A DNA stretch of 64,000 bases, taken from Filomicrobium sp. GTDB taxonomy: Bacteria; Pseudomonadota; Alphaproteobacteria; Rhizobiales; Hyphomicrobiaceae. Below, one piece after another: positions 1 to 9,036 of this stretch. Position numbers and translations under genes: made by a program. Each line of letters starts with the position of its first letter. Positions within the stretch are counted from its first letter, which is position 1. The notes beneath the pieces were generated by a model, which was given only the letters and a program-made list of their open reading frames with translations, was not told the DNA's origin and searched no databases. The stretch is taken from assembly GCA_017792465.1 (NCBI GenBank), contig CP051234.1:3504501-3568500 (forward strand). Reading direction: 5' to 3'.

Positions 1-184
1 TCCCGGCGCGATACCCGCGTTTAGGTTGCAGGATGCGCAGTTCCCCGCCAAGAAAGGCGTCGTCGGTGACGTTGCTCTCGTCTGCAAGTCCTGTTGCAGC
101 GCGTTCGGGGGGCGCTGTTTCTGGTATTGGATCGGAATTTGCGGCGTCAACGAGGCCGGCGCCGGGCTCAGGAACCTTCGTCAT
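1..184 (-). CDS. tRNA1(Val) N6-adenine methyltransferase-like protein, N-terminal part (cut by window edge)
   Basis: Only the first 61 codons are in the window; the gene runs off the left edge. After an acidic, proline-rich lead the frame reads DAFLGGELRILQPKRGYRAG, the typical opening of the TrmN6-like (YfiC) class I SAM-dependent methyltransferases that modify A37 of tRNA-Val or act on similar substrates. The catalytic part lies outside the window. The ATG lies inside the end of the upstream DUF2007 gene (17-base overlap), so the two are probably translated together. In related alphaproteobacteria this pair sits divergent from the polyprenyl diphosphate synthase gene, as here. Substrate is not decidable from this part. 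Confidence 0.7.
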   Translation of the reverse strand, partial: MTKVPEPGAGLVDAANSDPIPETAPPERAATGLADESNVTDDAFLGGELRILQPKRGYRAG

Positions 185-398
185 AGAGCCATTTTCCCAA
201 GTCAACTTCTTTAATCAGCTTACGGGCTTCTTCGGCATTATCTTCGTGGACCAGAAGCCGGCGGGGAAGCATGCCAATCGAACCTTCCAGAATACTCATG
301 TTGGAATCCGCGATAAGCGCGGTGATCCCGGCCTGTTGCAGCAGGTTTTCCAGATAGTTCAAAAGGACCGGATCGTTGGTTCGGACAAGCTCGCGCAT
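168..398 (-). CDS. DUF2007 family putative signal-transducing protein
   Basis: A 76-residue soluble protein. It opens with MRELVRTNDPVLLNYLENLL, has a central ADSNMS segment, and then RRLLVHEDNAEEARKLI. This pattern (a short ferredoxin-like fold that lines up with PII-like or effector-binding proteins) is characteristic of DUF2007. The biochemical role of the family is unknown. It overlaps the following methyltransferase gene by 17 bases and is divergent from ispB, with a shared promoter region of about 130 bases. The length matches the family. Confidence 0.75.
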   Translation of the reverse strand: MRELVRTNDPVLLNYLENLLQQAGITALIADSNMSILEGSIGMLPRRLLVHEDNAEEARKLIKEVDLGKWLYDEGS

Positions 399-526
399 TC
401 GTCAAATTCTTCTGTTTGGTCGTCTCGCCTTGAGTTTAGGGTGCGGATACGGCAAAGAGGCGTTAGTCTTCGACCTCAGCGGTTCGAAATGGCTGTTTAG
501 AAACTTGCAAGACCGAGGTAACGACA

Positions 527-1543
527 TTGGGCGTTGTTGTCCGATTTGAAGAAGCGAGAGATCCAAAACAAGGGCTGCAGCCCCTTCTCGATCTTGTTCG
601 CGACGACATGGAAGGGATCAACCGCCTGATCCTAGACCGCGCGGTCTCGGATGTCGAAATGATACCTGAGCTGGCGCATCACCTGATTGATTCAGGGGGG
701 AAGCGTCTACGGCCGATGCTGACTCTGGCGACGGCGAAAATGACAGGATTTGAGGGCAACGAGCACATCCGCGTTGCTGCTGCCGTCGAATTCATGCACA
801 CGGCGACGTTGCTGCATGACGATGTAGTCGATGAAAGCGACTATCGCCGGGGCAAACTTGCTGCGAGGACGATCTGGGGCAACCAGGCAAGCGTTCTGGT
901 CGGGGACTTCCTGCTCGGGCAGGCGTTCCGTATGCTCGTTGACGTCGGAAACCTGCAAGTCCTTAGGATTTTGTCGAACGCGGCTGCGGTGATCGCCGAG
1001 GGCGAAGTCATGCAGTTGTCGGCAGCCAAGAACCTGGCGACGACCGAGGATGAATACCTCAGCATCGTCAACGCCAAGACGGCGGCTCTGTTTCTTGGGG
1101 CGGCCGAGTCCGGGGCGGCTTTGGCTGAGCGTCCGGCCGAAGAACTGGCTGCGCTGCGCTCCTACGGCAAGAACCTGGGGATCGCCTTCCAGCTCATCGA
1201 CGATGCGCTCGATTATTCTGGCGACAGCAAAAACCTTGGCAAGGCGGTCGGCGACGACTTCCGCGAAGGCAAGGTGACGCTTCCGGTCATTCTGGCGTTC
1301 CGCCGGGGGAACCAGGAAGAGCGGTATTTCTGGTCGCGCACGATCGGCGACGGCAAGATTGAGGATGGCGACCTGGAGCGCGCGGTGTCGCTGATCCAGC
1401 AGCACGGGGCCATCGAAGCGACAGTTGATCGAGCCAAGTCCTACGGCACGATTGCCTGGGATGCGATGGAGATCTTCTCAGGCTCGCCTCAGAAGGAAGC
1501 TTTGCAGGCGGTCATCGGGTTCTGCATCAGCCGGGCGCACTGA
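527..1543 (+). CDS. ispB: octaprenyl/decaprenyl diphosphate synthase (polyprenyl synthetase)
   Basis: A 338-residue trans-prenyltransferase that extends farnesyl diphosphate with isopentenyl diphosphate to make the side chain of ubiquinone. The first aspartate-rich motif is DDVVD at residues 98-102 (LLHDDVVDESD) and the second is DDALD at 225-229 (QLIDDALDYSGD); GGKRLRP near residue 64 is the usual substrate-binding segment. The start is a TTG with GAGGT about nine bases upstream. It is preferred over the internal ATG at 609 because the resulting MGVVV lead matches alphaproteobacterial homologues. Chain length (C40 or C50) cannot be told from the sequence; Hyphomicrobiales normally make Q-9 or Q-10. 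Confidence 0.93.
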   Translation: MGVVVRFEEARDPKQGLQPLLDLVRDDMEGINRLILDRAVSDVEMIPELAHHLIDSGGKRLRPMLTLATAKMTGFEGNEHIRVAAAVEFMHTATLLHDDVVDESDYRRGKLAARTIWGNQASVLVGDFLLGQAFRMLVDVGNLQVLRILSNAAAVIAEGEVMQLSAAKNLATTEDEYLSIVNAKTAALFLGAAESGAALAERPAEELAALRSYGKNLGIAFQLIDDALDYSGDSKNLGKAVGDDFREGKVTLPVILAFRRGNQEERYFWSRTIGDGKIEDGDLERAVSLIQQHGAIEATVDRAKSYGTIAWDAMEIFSGSPQKEALQAVIGFCISRAH

Positions 1544-1642
1544 TTTCTATAGCGCCGGGCTCGCCACTGGTGCGAGCCGGCGAGTTTCCGTTCGCTGCAG
1601 CGTTGCTGACCGGGGCTGATCCGCATCTATGCACGCATTTAT

Positions 1643-1690
1643 AGGACCACCGCTTTTGAGGGCAGTGGTCCTTATTGTTTGTTGGACAGG
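1643..1690 (+). terminator. probable rho-independent terminator after ispB
   Basis: AGGACCAC (1643-1650) pairs with GTGGTCCT (1675-1682) and is followed by a T-rich stretch. The loop is long (24 bases), which weakens the call. It lies between convergent genes and could serve ispB. Confidence 0.45.
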
Positions 1691-1702
1691 TCTTGCGAAG
1701 GA

Positions 1703-2197
1703 TTAAGCGGCGACGCTTGGGCGGCCGGTCATTTGTGCGCCGCGCACCGGGATCAGCAGGTTGCTACGAATCTCGGGTTGCTGACAAAGCTGCTTGATGT
1801 CGAGGAGTATCGTCACCAGAGGACGATCGGTGTCGTAACAGATATTTTCCTCGTGGGAGAGTTCCTCCTGCATCTTCTCGAATTCACTCGCAATATCGCT
1901 GAAGGGGCCCTGGAACCGGCGACGGAAATAGGCTCCGCCTTGCAGTCCGGCGCGGGTCAGTTCGTTCGCTTCGCCAGCGGTTGCTGTCGGCGGCAACTCG
2001 ATACCGGCAATGTATTCGGTTCCCTCGTCGGTTGAGAGAAACAAGCCGTAGCCGACTTCGACTTCGTGCGCGAAGCCTTTGCGCGTAACCCATTCGTGCA
2101 GGGCCGTCCAAACGTTGCAGATATCCTCGCCGGATGCCTCTGCAACTGAAACTCCTGCGAGCCGTAGCGGCCGCATGTACACCATTCCTACTGACAC
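1703..2197 (-). CDS. GyrI-like / AraC effector-binding-domain protein
   Basis: A 164-residue soluble protein. Features of the GyrI-like small-molecule-binding fold are visible: an N-terminal RLAGVSV strand, YGLFLSTD, the YIAGIELPP strand, LQGGAYFRRRFQGPF, and a late DRPLVTILLD plus NLLIPVR. Such stand-alone domains bind hydrophobic or cationic ligands; some act as hydrolases or gyrase inhibitors. No DNA-binding domain is present. The start is a GTG with GGGAG eight bases upstream. It is a single gene, convergent with ispB. The ligand is unknown. Confidence 0.6.
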   Translation of the reverse strand: MSVGMVYMRPLRLAGVSVAEASGEDICNVWTALHEWVTRKGFAHEVEVGYGLFLSTDEGTEYIAGIELPPTATAGEANELTRAGLQGGAYFRRRFQGPFSDIASEFEKMQEELSHEENICYDTDRPLVTILLDIKQLCQQPEIRSNLLIPVRGAQMTGRPSVAA

Positions 2198-2355
2198 CGT
2201 GACACTCCCGTTGATTTTTTTGGCGATTTCATTCGCCAGCGGGTTCTTAACGCGGACTATACGGGGCAGGCTCTTGTCGCGGATTTAAGCTATTTCATAA
2301 AATTCGAAATATGTTGCAATTAAATTGTCCAAGTCTTTGATCTTCATTCAAATAT

Positions 2356-3294
2356 TTATCTCGCCAGAGCTTTGTGCAAGGTGAGGAGGTCGCGCCAGGC
2401 TTGGCGTTTTGCCGCCGGCGTTCGCAATAGGTAGGCCGGGTGAAGTGTCGGTAGCGCCTTGAGCGTTCGCCCGCCGATGGCGATATCGCGCCACTTGCCG
2501 CGCAAGCGCATGATCCCATCGGTGACATCAAGGATGCTTTTGGCTGCGGCGCCACCTAGAAGCAGGACGAATTCGGGTTCGACGAATTGGACCTGACGTT
2601 CCAGAAATGGACGGCAGCTCTCGGTTTCCTGGAGTGTGGGCGTGCGGTTGCCGGGTGGGCGCCAGTAAACGACGTTGGTGATGTGGACGCTTTCCTCATT
2701 GAGGCCGATCGCGGCCAGCATGCGGTCCAGCAATTGACCGGCGCGACCGACGAACGGCTTGCCTGCAAGATCTTCATCGCGGCCTGGGGCTTCGCCGATG
2801 ATCATCAGACGGGACTGCGGCGCGCCCCGGTAGAAGCACAGGTTCTTGGCGGTCGCCTTTAATGCGCAACCTTCGAAGGCGTCGAGGGCTTGGCGCAGAT
2901 CGTCGAGCGAGTTGGCCTTGGCAGCCAGTTTGCGGGCTTCGGCGGCGCCGGGTGCGGTTTCTCCGGTTCGGTTTGCGCCAGCGGCCGGGGGCGGTTGCCG
3001 TGATGGGCGTTGCGCCGGTGCTCTGGCCTGCGAGGATGAGGGATGCCCTGGCCGGCTGGCTGGTGGGTTTGAGCCTGGCGCGGGTCGCTGCCGTTGGGCG
3101 GCGGTCGCCGCGGATCCGACCCCAGTCGATGAAGCCGTATGCCCCGCCAACACTTTGCGCAGTTCAGACCCTGGTGGGTCTTCGCCATGCGCGAGCCAGT
3201 CCATCGCCTTTTCATCGATCGCGCAATCAACGCCTGCCTCAGAATAGAATTTGAGGATTTCGACCAATTCGCGCTGAGAAATTTGATCAGGCAT
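2356..3294 (-). CDS. uracil-DNA glycosylase, family 4-like
   Basis: A 312-residue protein with a low-complexity Pro/Ala/Gln linker (about residues 50-110) ahead of the glycosylase domain. Motif 1 is GEAPGRDED at 167-175, followed by PFVGRAG; the C-terminal catalytic loop is LPTLHPAYLLRTP with His285. It removes uracil from DNA to start base-excision repair. Family 4 enzymes usually bind a 4Fe-4S cluster through four cysteines. Here only one is obvious in the first pair (EGCALKATAKNLC) and the later pair reads NVVYWRPPGNR...ESC, with the expected first Cys replaced. The ATG at 3294 is chosen because the frame upstream is the antisense of the ETF-QO gene. Confidence 0.82.
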   Translation of the reverse strand: MPDQISQRELVEILKFYSEAGVDCAIDEKAMDWLAHGEDPPGSELRKVLAGHTASSTGVGSAATAAQRQRPAPGSNPPASRPGHPSSSQARAPAQRPSRQPPPAAGANRTGETAPGAAEARKLAAKANSLDDLRQALDAFEGCALKATAKNLCFYRGAPQSRLMIIGEAPGRDEDLAGKPFVGRAGQLLDRMLAAIGLNEESVHITNVVYWRPPGNRTPTLQETESCRPFLERQVQFVEPEFVLLLGGAAAKSILDVTDGIMRLRGKWRDIAIGGRTLKALPTLHPAYLLRTPAAKRQAWRDLLTLHKALAR

Positions 3295-3448
3295 GGGATA
3301 CGGGTGTGGTTTGCAGCAGACGAGACGCGAGAAAGGCAAGTAATTTGCTGCGAATGGCGGAAGATATGCGACTGTTAGGCCGGTTGACGATGAGTGCACG
3401 GCTGAACCTAATCGCCTTTGAGCGGATTGACCAAGGAGTTTAACACGG

Positions 3449-5131
3449 ATGGCGGATACGGACGGCGACCTGCCTGAACGCGACGGGATGGATTTCGACG
3501 TAGTGATCGTCGGTGCGGGACCGGCTGGATTGGCGGCTGCTATCCGTTTGCGGCAACTGGCCGAAGACGCGGGCCAAGAGCTGAGCGTCGTTGTCCTTGA
3601 AAAGGGTTCGGAAGTCGGCGCGCATATTTTATCCGGGGCCGTTGTCGATCCATCAGGGCTCGACCGGCTGCTACCCGATTGGCGCGAGCGCGAGTGTCCG
3701 CTCAATACCCAGGTCACCGAAGATCGCTTTTATTACCTGAGACCGACGGGCAAGATTACGCTGCCGAATTTCCCGATGCCGCCGTTGATGAACAACCACG
3801 GCAATTACGTCGGCAGCCTGGGGGATATGACGCGCTGGCTTGGCGAACAGGCTGAAGCGCTTGGTGTTGAAATCTACCCGGGCTTTGCGGCTTCCGAAGT
3901 TCTTTACGATGAAAACGGCGCGGTCGCCGGGGTCGCGACGGGCGACATGGGCGTTAAGGCGGACGGCACGCCTGGTGACGGGTTCACGCGCGGCATGGAA
4001 TTGCGCGGCAAGTATACGTTCTTTGCCGAAGGTGCGCGCGGGTCTTTGTCGAAGGGGCTGATCAAGAAGTTTTCTCTCGATGCCGACAGCGATCCGCAGA
4101 AATTCGGAATCGGCATCAAAGAGTTGTGGGAAATCTCGCCTGAGAAGCATACGCCCGGCGTGGTGCAGCACTCGTTCGGCTGGCCGCTTGATAATTCAAC
4201 CGGTGGCGGCTCGTTCCTTTACCACTACGGCGAGAACCTCGTGTCGATCGGGTTTGTCGTGCACCTCAATTATACGAACCCGTATCTCAATCCCTATCAG
4301 GAATTCCAACGCTTCAAGACGCATCCGCTGGTTGCCGAACTGCTCGAAGGCGGGCGTCGCATCGCATACGGTGCCCGCGCCATTACCGAGGGCGGCTGGC
4401 AGTCTATTCCGAAGCTTGCGTTCCCGGGCGGTCTGCTGCTCGGCTGTGCGGCCGGGTTCGTCAATCTTCCGCGCATCAAGGGCTCGCACAATGCCGTGCA
4501 CTCGGGCATCGAGGCCGCTGAGAGTGCATTTGCCGCGATTTCAGCAGAGCGCTCCTACGACGTTCTTGAAGACTATGAGACGCGCATTCGCGAAGGTGCC
4601 GTCGGCAAGGACTTGAAGACCGTCCGCAACGCCAAGCCGCTTTGGTCGAAATTCGGAACCATCGGCGGGATCATGCTGGCCGGCATGGACATGTGGGCGA
4701 ATACGCTGCTGCCGAAGTTCGGTCTGGGCTTCACGCTTTCACATGGCAAGCCGGACTACGCGAGCCTGACGCCGAAAGATGAGGCGACGCCCATCGACTA
4801 TCCCAAGCCCGACGGCAAACTGACGTTCGACCGACTGACCAACGTGTCTTATTCGGCGACTAACCATGCCGAAGATCAGCCCGTGCATCTCAAGCTGGCC
4901 GATCCGAAAATTCCGATCGAAATTAACCTTCCGAAGTGGGCGGAGCCGGCTCAGCGGTACTGCCCGGCCGGTGTCTACGAAGTGCTTGAAGGCGAAGACG
5001 GCAAGAAACGCTTCCAGATCAATGCGCAAAACTGCGTACACTGTAAAACTTGTGACATCAAAGATCCCAGCCAGAACATCAACTGGGTCTGTCCGGAAGG
5101 CGGCGGCGGCCCGAATTACACGGGCATGTAA
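3449..5131 (+). CDS. electron transfer flavoprotein-ubiquinone oxidoreductase (ETF-QO)
   Basis: A 560-residue enzyme that passes electrons from reduced ETF (acyl-CoA, sarcosine or dimethylglycine dehydrogenation) to ubiquinone at the inner membrane. The N-terminal FAD-binding Rossmann motif VGAGPAGLAAA starts at about residue 21. The C-terminal 4Fe-4S ligands are Cys505 (RYCPAG) and Cys529, 532 and 535 (NCVHCKTC), with the same spacing pattern as the mitochondrial enzyme. The length is normal. An AAGGAG-like stretch precedes the ATG. It is divergent from the uracil-DNA glycosylase gene and has its own terminator, so it is probably monocistronic. The etfAB genes are not in the window. Confidence 0.95.
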   Translation: MADTDGDLPERDGMDFDVVIVGAGPAGLAAAIRLRQLAEDAGQELSVVVLEKGSEVGAHILSGAVVDPSGLDRLLPDWRERECPLNTQVTEDRFYYLRPTGKITLPNFPMPPLMNNHGNYVGSLGDMTRWLGEQAEALGVEIYPGFAASEVLYDENGAVAGVATGDMGVKADGTPGDGFTRGMELRGKYTFFAEGARGSLSKGLIKKFSLDADSDPQKFGIGIKELWEISPEKHTPGVVQHSFGWPLDNSTGGGSFLYHYGENLVSIGFVVHLNYTNPYLNPYQEFQRFKTHPLVAELLEGGRRIAYGARAITEGGWQSIPKLAFPGGLLLGCAAGFVNLPRIKGSHNAVHSGIEAAESAFAAISAERSYDVLEDYETRIREGAVGKDLKTVRNAKPLWSKFGTIGGIMLAGMDMWANTLLPKFGLGFTLSHGKPDYASLTPKDEATPIDYPKPDGKLTFDRLTNVSYSATNHAEDQPVHLKLADPKIPIEINLPKWAEPAQRYCPAGVYEVLEGEDGKKRFQINAQNCVHCKTCDIKDPSQNINWVCPEGGGGPNYTGM

Positions 5132-5284
5132 GCTGAGCCGAATCGGGGCTTAAGGAGGTTGACTGCGCGCCAGAAGCTCGGGTGTGTTGCCTCCCGCTCA
5201 TAATTTGTGAACAAGATTTCATGTCAGGGCGACATCTCGTCGGGGGCCAGTATTCGAGCTGGTTTGGGCCTGCCCGATCTCGGT

Positions 5285-5309
5285 AGGGCCCGGAAAGCCC
5301 TGTTTTTTC
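5285..5309 (+). terminator. rho-independent terminator after the ETF-QO gene
   Basis: AGGGC (5285-5289) and GCCCT (5297-5301) form a short stem with a seven-base loop, followed by GTTTTTT. It lies 155 bases after the ETF-QO stop, in the otherwise featureless stretch 5132-5535, whose right part must hold the promoter of the TPR gene. No small gene is supported there. Confidence 0.65.
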
Positions 5310-5535
5310 TGTTGATTTTTCAGGCAAATACCAAGCCAGTATGGATATTGGGCTCAATAGGGTATGATAATCAGGTATTGAGAGTTGAATGTAGGCTGGC
5401 GGGGCTTGCCTTGCTGTGGCCTACACTTTTTCGATAACTGTTCGCCAAGGCTTGCGGTTTGTTGCTAATCTCTACTGCTGATAGCCTTGCTGAGGGTCGA
5501 GGCTCGCTACTCTTTAAGAACCGAGGATTACGGGT

Positions 5536-7377
5536 ATGACAAAAGCACGCTCGCTGCGTGTTCAGACTGTTGGTCTGTTGAGCTGTGCGGCACTGTTATG
5601 CGCGCTTTTGCCAAGCGGCGATGCGCAGTCGCGATCCTCTGAGGACCAGTCCCGATTCAGTGATGATATCGTCAATACGCGAACGCTGGCTGGAAGCTAT
5701 CTGGCGGGGCGGTTCGCACGCGCCAATAACGATACCGGGCGCGCGGCGGAATTTTATCAGAGCGCGCTGCGTCAGGACCCCGAAAGCGGAATTCTGCTGG
5801 AGCGGGCGTTCCTCATGGAAGCCTCCGAAGGCCATTGGGATTCGGCCATCGAACTTGCCGAAGAGGTCATCAGGCGGCAGCCCCGGCATCGTATGGCCCG
5901 GCTGTTGTTGGGCATTACGGCCTACAAGCGACGCGACTACAAGAAAGCCATTGCGAACTTCAAAGCAGCCGGCAGCGGTCCGATCGGCGAGCTGACGAGC
6001 GTCATCACCCAGGCCTGGGTGTATCAGGCTCAGGGCAAAACCATGAAGGCGCTGGCCAGTTTGGCGCTTCGCAAGCAAGCCGACTGGGCGCGTTTTTATC
6101 TGCGATACCATCAGGCTTTGATCGCCGATCTCGGCGGTCGCCAAAAAGATTCCAAGCGCGCCTATGCGACGGTGTTTCAGCAGGACAGCAAGACGCTTCG
6201 CACGGCTCTGGCTTATGCGCGCAGCCTTGCTCATGCCGGCGATTACCGACAAGCCAAAAGCGTTCTAAGAGCGCATCTTCGCAGGTCGAGCGGAAACCCG
6301 CACCCGCTTGCCAATGCGCTTCTCGGCAAGCTTGCCAAAGGCGAAAAGATCGATCTTCTGGTCGAGAACCCGACCGATGGTTTGGCGGAAGTCTTCTACG
6401 GGCTCGGCGAGGCGCTGACTGGTGAGGGCGGAGTTTCCATCGGGGTCCTATATCTCCAGATGGCGCTTAATCTTGAGCCGAACCATCCCTTCGCGCTGGC
6501 TGCGCTGGCAAGCGCGCTTGAATCGATGAAGCGCTACGACGAAGCTATCGCGGTCTACGACAAGATCCCTGAAGGGTCGGCGCTGGAGATGGCGATCGAC
6601 ATTCGCAAGGCTTTCAATCTGAACGAACTCGAAAAGGTTGATGAAGCCAAGGCGCTGCTTGAGCGCGCGGCCGCGAAGAATCCAGAGAGTGTCAAACCTT
6701 ATGACGCGCTGGGCAACATCATGCGGACGCGCAAGAGGTATGGGGAAGCGATTGGCTATTACACCAAAGCCATCGCGTTGCTGGGTAAGCCGGATGCCTC
6801 CGACTGGGTGTACTTCTATTCGCGCGGGACCTGCTATGAACGTACCAAGCAGTGGCCATTGGCGGAGGCCGATCTGAAGGAGGCCTTGAAGCTCGATCCA
6901 GACCAGCCTTTGGTTCTGAACTATCTTGGGTACTCGTGGATCGATCAGAATTTGAATTTGCGCCGCGGTCTGGAGCTGATTGAAAAGGCCGTAACGTTGA
7001 AGCCGGACGACGGCTACATCGTCGACAGTCTGGGTTGGGCGCATTTCCGTCTCGGCCATTACGGCAAGGCGGCCAAGTACCTTGAGCGTGCCGTCGAGCT
7101 GCGGCCGGAAGACCCGGTCCTGAACGATCACTTGGGTGATGCCTACTGGCAGATCGGGCGCATCAGAGAAGCCCGCTTCCAGTGGGATCAGGCTCTGAGC
7201 CTGAAACCGGAAGCCGATCTCATCGGGCAGATCAATAAGAAGCTGGCCGAAGGTCTGCCGGTGAAAAAGCGCGCTTCAGCGGAGCACGCCGTGGTCGAGT
7301 CCTCAAACCGTCCGGTCGCTGAAAACAAGACCGGCAAGGGGTCGGTTCCGTTACCGCAGCGTCCGAAAGCTGAATAA
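5536..7377 (+). CDS. secreted tetratricopeptide-repeat protein
   Basis: A 613-residue protein with a signal peptide (basic start, then LLSCAALLCALLPSGDAQS, residues 13-31) and TPR units along most of its length, for example GRAAEFYQSALRQDPES and KRYDEAIAVYDKI and the C-terminal GKAAKYLERAVELRPEDP. The tail (from about residue 575) is polar and unstructured. TPR arrays make protein contacts; in alphaproteobacteria this gene precedes ispE, but its partner is not known. The signal has a cysteine that could make it a lipoprotein, but the lipobox is poor. It ends 12 bases before the ispE start, so the two are probably one operon. Confidence 0.8.
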   Translation: MTKARSLRVQTVGLLSCAALLCALLPSGDAQSRSSEDQSRFSDDIVNTRTLAGSYLAGRFARANNDTGRAAEFYQSALRQDPESGILLERAFLMEASEGHWDSAIELAEEVIRRQPRHRMARLLLGITAYKRRDYKKAIANFKAAGSGPIGELTSVITQAWVYQAQGKTMKALASLALRKQADWARFYLRYHQALIADLGGRQKDSKRAYATVFQQDSKTLRTALAYARSLAHAGDYRQAKSVLRAHLRRSSGNPHPLANALLGKLAKGEKIDLLVENPTDGLAEVFYGLGEALTGEGGVSIGVLYLQMALNLEPNHPFALAALASALESMKRYDEAIAVYDKIPEGSALEMAIDIRKAFNLNELEKVDEAKALLERAAAKNPESVKPYDALGNIMRTRKRYGEAIGYYTKAIALLGKPDASDWVYFYSRGTCYERTKQWPLAEADLKEALKLDPDQPLVLNYLGYSWIDQNLNLRRGLELIEKAVTLKPDDGYIVDSLGWAHFRLGHYGKAAKYLERAVELRPEDPVLNDHLGDAYWQIGRIREARFQWDQALSLKPEADLIGQINKKLAEGLPVKKRASAEHAVVESSNRPVAENKTGKGSVPLPQRPKAE

Positions 7378-7389
7378 GCCGAATTAATC

Positions 7390-8250
7390 GTGATCACCGA
7401 ACGCGCCCGGGCCAAGGTCAATCTCACGCTCGAGATTCTTGGCCGCCGGGGCGACGGCTATCATCAGGTCAGAAGCCTGATCGCCTTCGCGCGCGATGTC
7501 TACGATCGTGTGAGCCTCGATCCGAGCCGACCTGTCGGAGTTGAGATGGCCGGCCCGTTTGCCAGCGCCATCGCGGGACCAAACATCGTTGAGGCGGCGT
7601 TGCAGGCCGGGTGTGCAGATCAACCCGACTTGCGCGCTGGACACATCACCATCGAGAAGAACCTGCCTGTTGCTGCCGGAGTCGGTGGCGGGTCGGCAAA
7701 TGCCGGTGCAGTTTTGCGCGCGCTGGTGCGTGCCAATCCGGATATTGCCGACGGCGGTCTCGACTGGCATCAGGTTGCGTTACGACTTGGAGCGGATGTG
7801 CCGGTCTGTTTCGATAACCGCAGTTCTTTGCGGGGCGGGATCGGCGAGCGGCTCGATGGACCGGGGCTGGCGTTTCCGTTGTCGGCGGTTCTCGTTAATC
7901 CGATGCAGGCGGTGCCGGTCGATAAAACGGCCCAGGTGTTCAAGCTGCTGGCGGCCACGCCGTTCGATCCTGAATGCGTCACCGGTGGTCCGCTTTCCTT
8001 TGCGACGGCGGACGAGCAACTCGACTACATTGCTGCACGCGGGAACGATCTTGAGGCGGCGGCAAAAATGGTGGCGCCGCAGATCGAGGATGTCCTGGAA
8101 GCTTTGCGGGGATTGCGCGGCGTGAAATATGCGGCGCTATCGGGAGCAGGCCCGACGTGTTTTGCCATTGTTGGGGATGCCGCGGCGGCAGCCCAACAGT
8201 TAGGTGCCGAACATCCCGACTGGTGGGTGGCGGCGACGGTGCTGGAATAG
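7390..8250 (+). CDS. ispE: 4-diphosphocytidyl-2-C-methyl-D-erythritol kinase
   Basis: A 286-residue GHMP kinase that phosphorylates CDP-ME in the non-mevalonate isoprenoid pathway. The N-terminal ARAKVNLTLEILGRRGDGYH carries the substrate-binding residues. The ATP-binding glycine motif AAGVGGGSANAG is at about 95-106, and the third GHMP motif is LSGAGPTCFAI near 249. The start is a GTG just after the TPR gene, without a clear Shine-Dalgarno sequence, so translation is probably coupled. The product feeds the same isoprenoid supply that ispB (at 527) uses, but the two genes are not in one operon. Confidence 0.95.
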   Translation: MITERARAKVNLTLEILGRRGDGYHQVRSLIAFARDVYDRVSLDPSRPVGVEMAGPFASAIAGPNIVEAALQAGCADQPDLRAGHITIEKNLPVAAGVGGGSANAGAVLRALVRANPDIADGGLDWHQVALRLGADVPVCFDNRSSLRGGIGERLDGPGLAFPLSAVLVNPMQAVPVDKTAQVFKLLAATPFDPECVTGGPLSFATADEQLDYIAARGNDLEAAAKMVAPQIEDVLEALRGLRGVKYAALSGAGPTCFAIVGDAAAAAQQLGAEHPDWWVAATVLE

Positions 8251-8273
8251 AGCGCCGAAATACGATTGCCGTA

Positions 8274-8306
8274 CTAGCCCTTTTTGAGAGCGTTGCTTTG
8301 GGCTAG
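8274..8306 (+). terminator. stem-loop after ispE
   Basis: CTAGCCC (8274-8280) pairs with GGGCTAG (8300-8306) and is followed by TTTC. The T tract is weak, so this could be a terminator or a 3' stabilising hairpin. Confidence 0.45.
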
Positions 8307-8393
8307 TTTCGACTGTCCTTCTATCTTTCCGGCCGTATCACTATCTTTCTGGTCACAGCTTTCTGGCTTCAATGCAAATCGGGTTCAATCACC

Positions 8394-8933
8394 ATGCCCA
8401 AGATCGACGAAAATCGCCCCTTCATCGCGGTCCACATCGCCGTACTGACAATGTCGGATACGCGGACGCTTGAAGAGGACACTTCGGGAAGCTTGCTGGT
8501 CAAGCTGGCTAGCGAGGCTGGGCATAAGGTTGTCGACCGGGCGATTTTACCGGACGACACGGAAAAGATCGCGGGGCAGGTGAAGTCCTGGATTGAAAAT
8601 CGCGATATCGATGTCGTCCTGACGACCGGAGGAACCGGGTTCACCGGACGCGATGTGACGCCGGAAGCTGTGAAGCCGCTGTTCGAAAAAGAGATCGATG
8701 GATTCTCGGCGCTCTTTCACCAGCTCTCGTACGCAAAGGTTGGCACGTCGACTGTGCAATCGCGCGCGTGTGCGGGGGTGGCTTCGGGGACCTATATCTT
8801 CTGCATGCCGGGATCGCCGGGTGCCTGCCGCGATGCCTGGGACGGCATCTTGAAATGGCAGCTCGATAACCGGCACCGTCCATGCAACTTCGTCGAGATC
8901 ATGCCGCGGCTTGAAGAGCATCGTCAGGGCTGA
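8394..8933 (+). CDS. moaB: molybdenum cofactor biosynthesis protein B (MoaB/MogA family)
   Basis: A 179-residue protein of the family that adenylylates molybdopterin before molybdate insertion. The signature TTGGTGFTGRD spans about residues 77-87 (GGTG 79-82), preceded by the MSDTRT strand-loop at 20-25; the C-terminal FCMPGSPGACRDAWD loop is the usual second nucleotide-site segment. The length is normal. No other moa or moe genes are nearby. It is convergent with the membrane-protein gene at 9037. Confidence 0.93.
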   Translation: MPKIDENRPFIAVHIAVLTMSDTRTLEEDTSGSLLVKLASEAGHKVVDRAILPDDTEKIAGQVKSWIENRDIDVVLTTGGTGFTGRDVTPEAVKPLFEKEIDGFSALFHQLSYAKVGTSTVQSRACAGVASGTYIFCMPGSPGACRDAWDGILKWQLDNRHRPCNFVEIMPRLEEHRQG

Positions 8934-9036
8934 TCGAAGTGATGGCCTGATGGCGTGCTGCTGCGGTTGAGGCGCGTCAGAGCCTTCGAGGCTCCGTGCC
9001 TTCTAGCCCATCGGCCGTGCCGGGCGTTCGCTGCGC

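Noticed and set aside
3295-3717. Upstream extension of the uracil-DNA glycosylase frame to 453 codons
   Set aside because: The added 141 residues are antisense to the start of the ETF-QO gene and unlike any glycosylase N-terminus.
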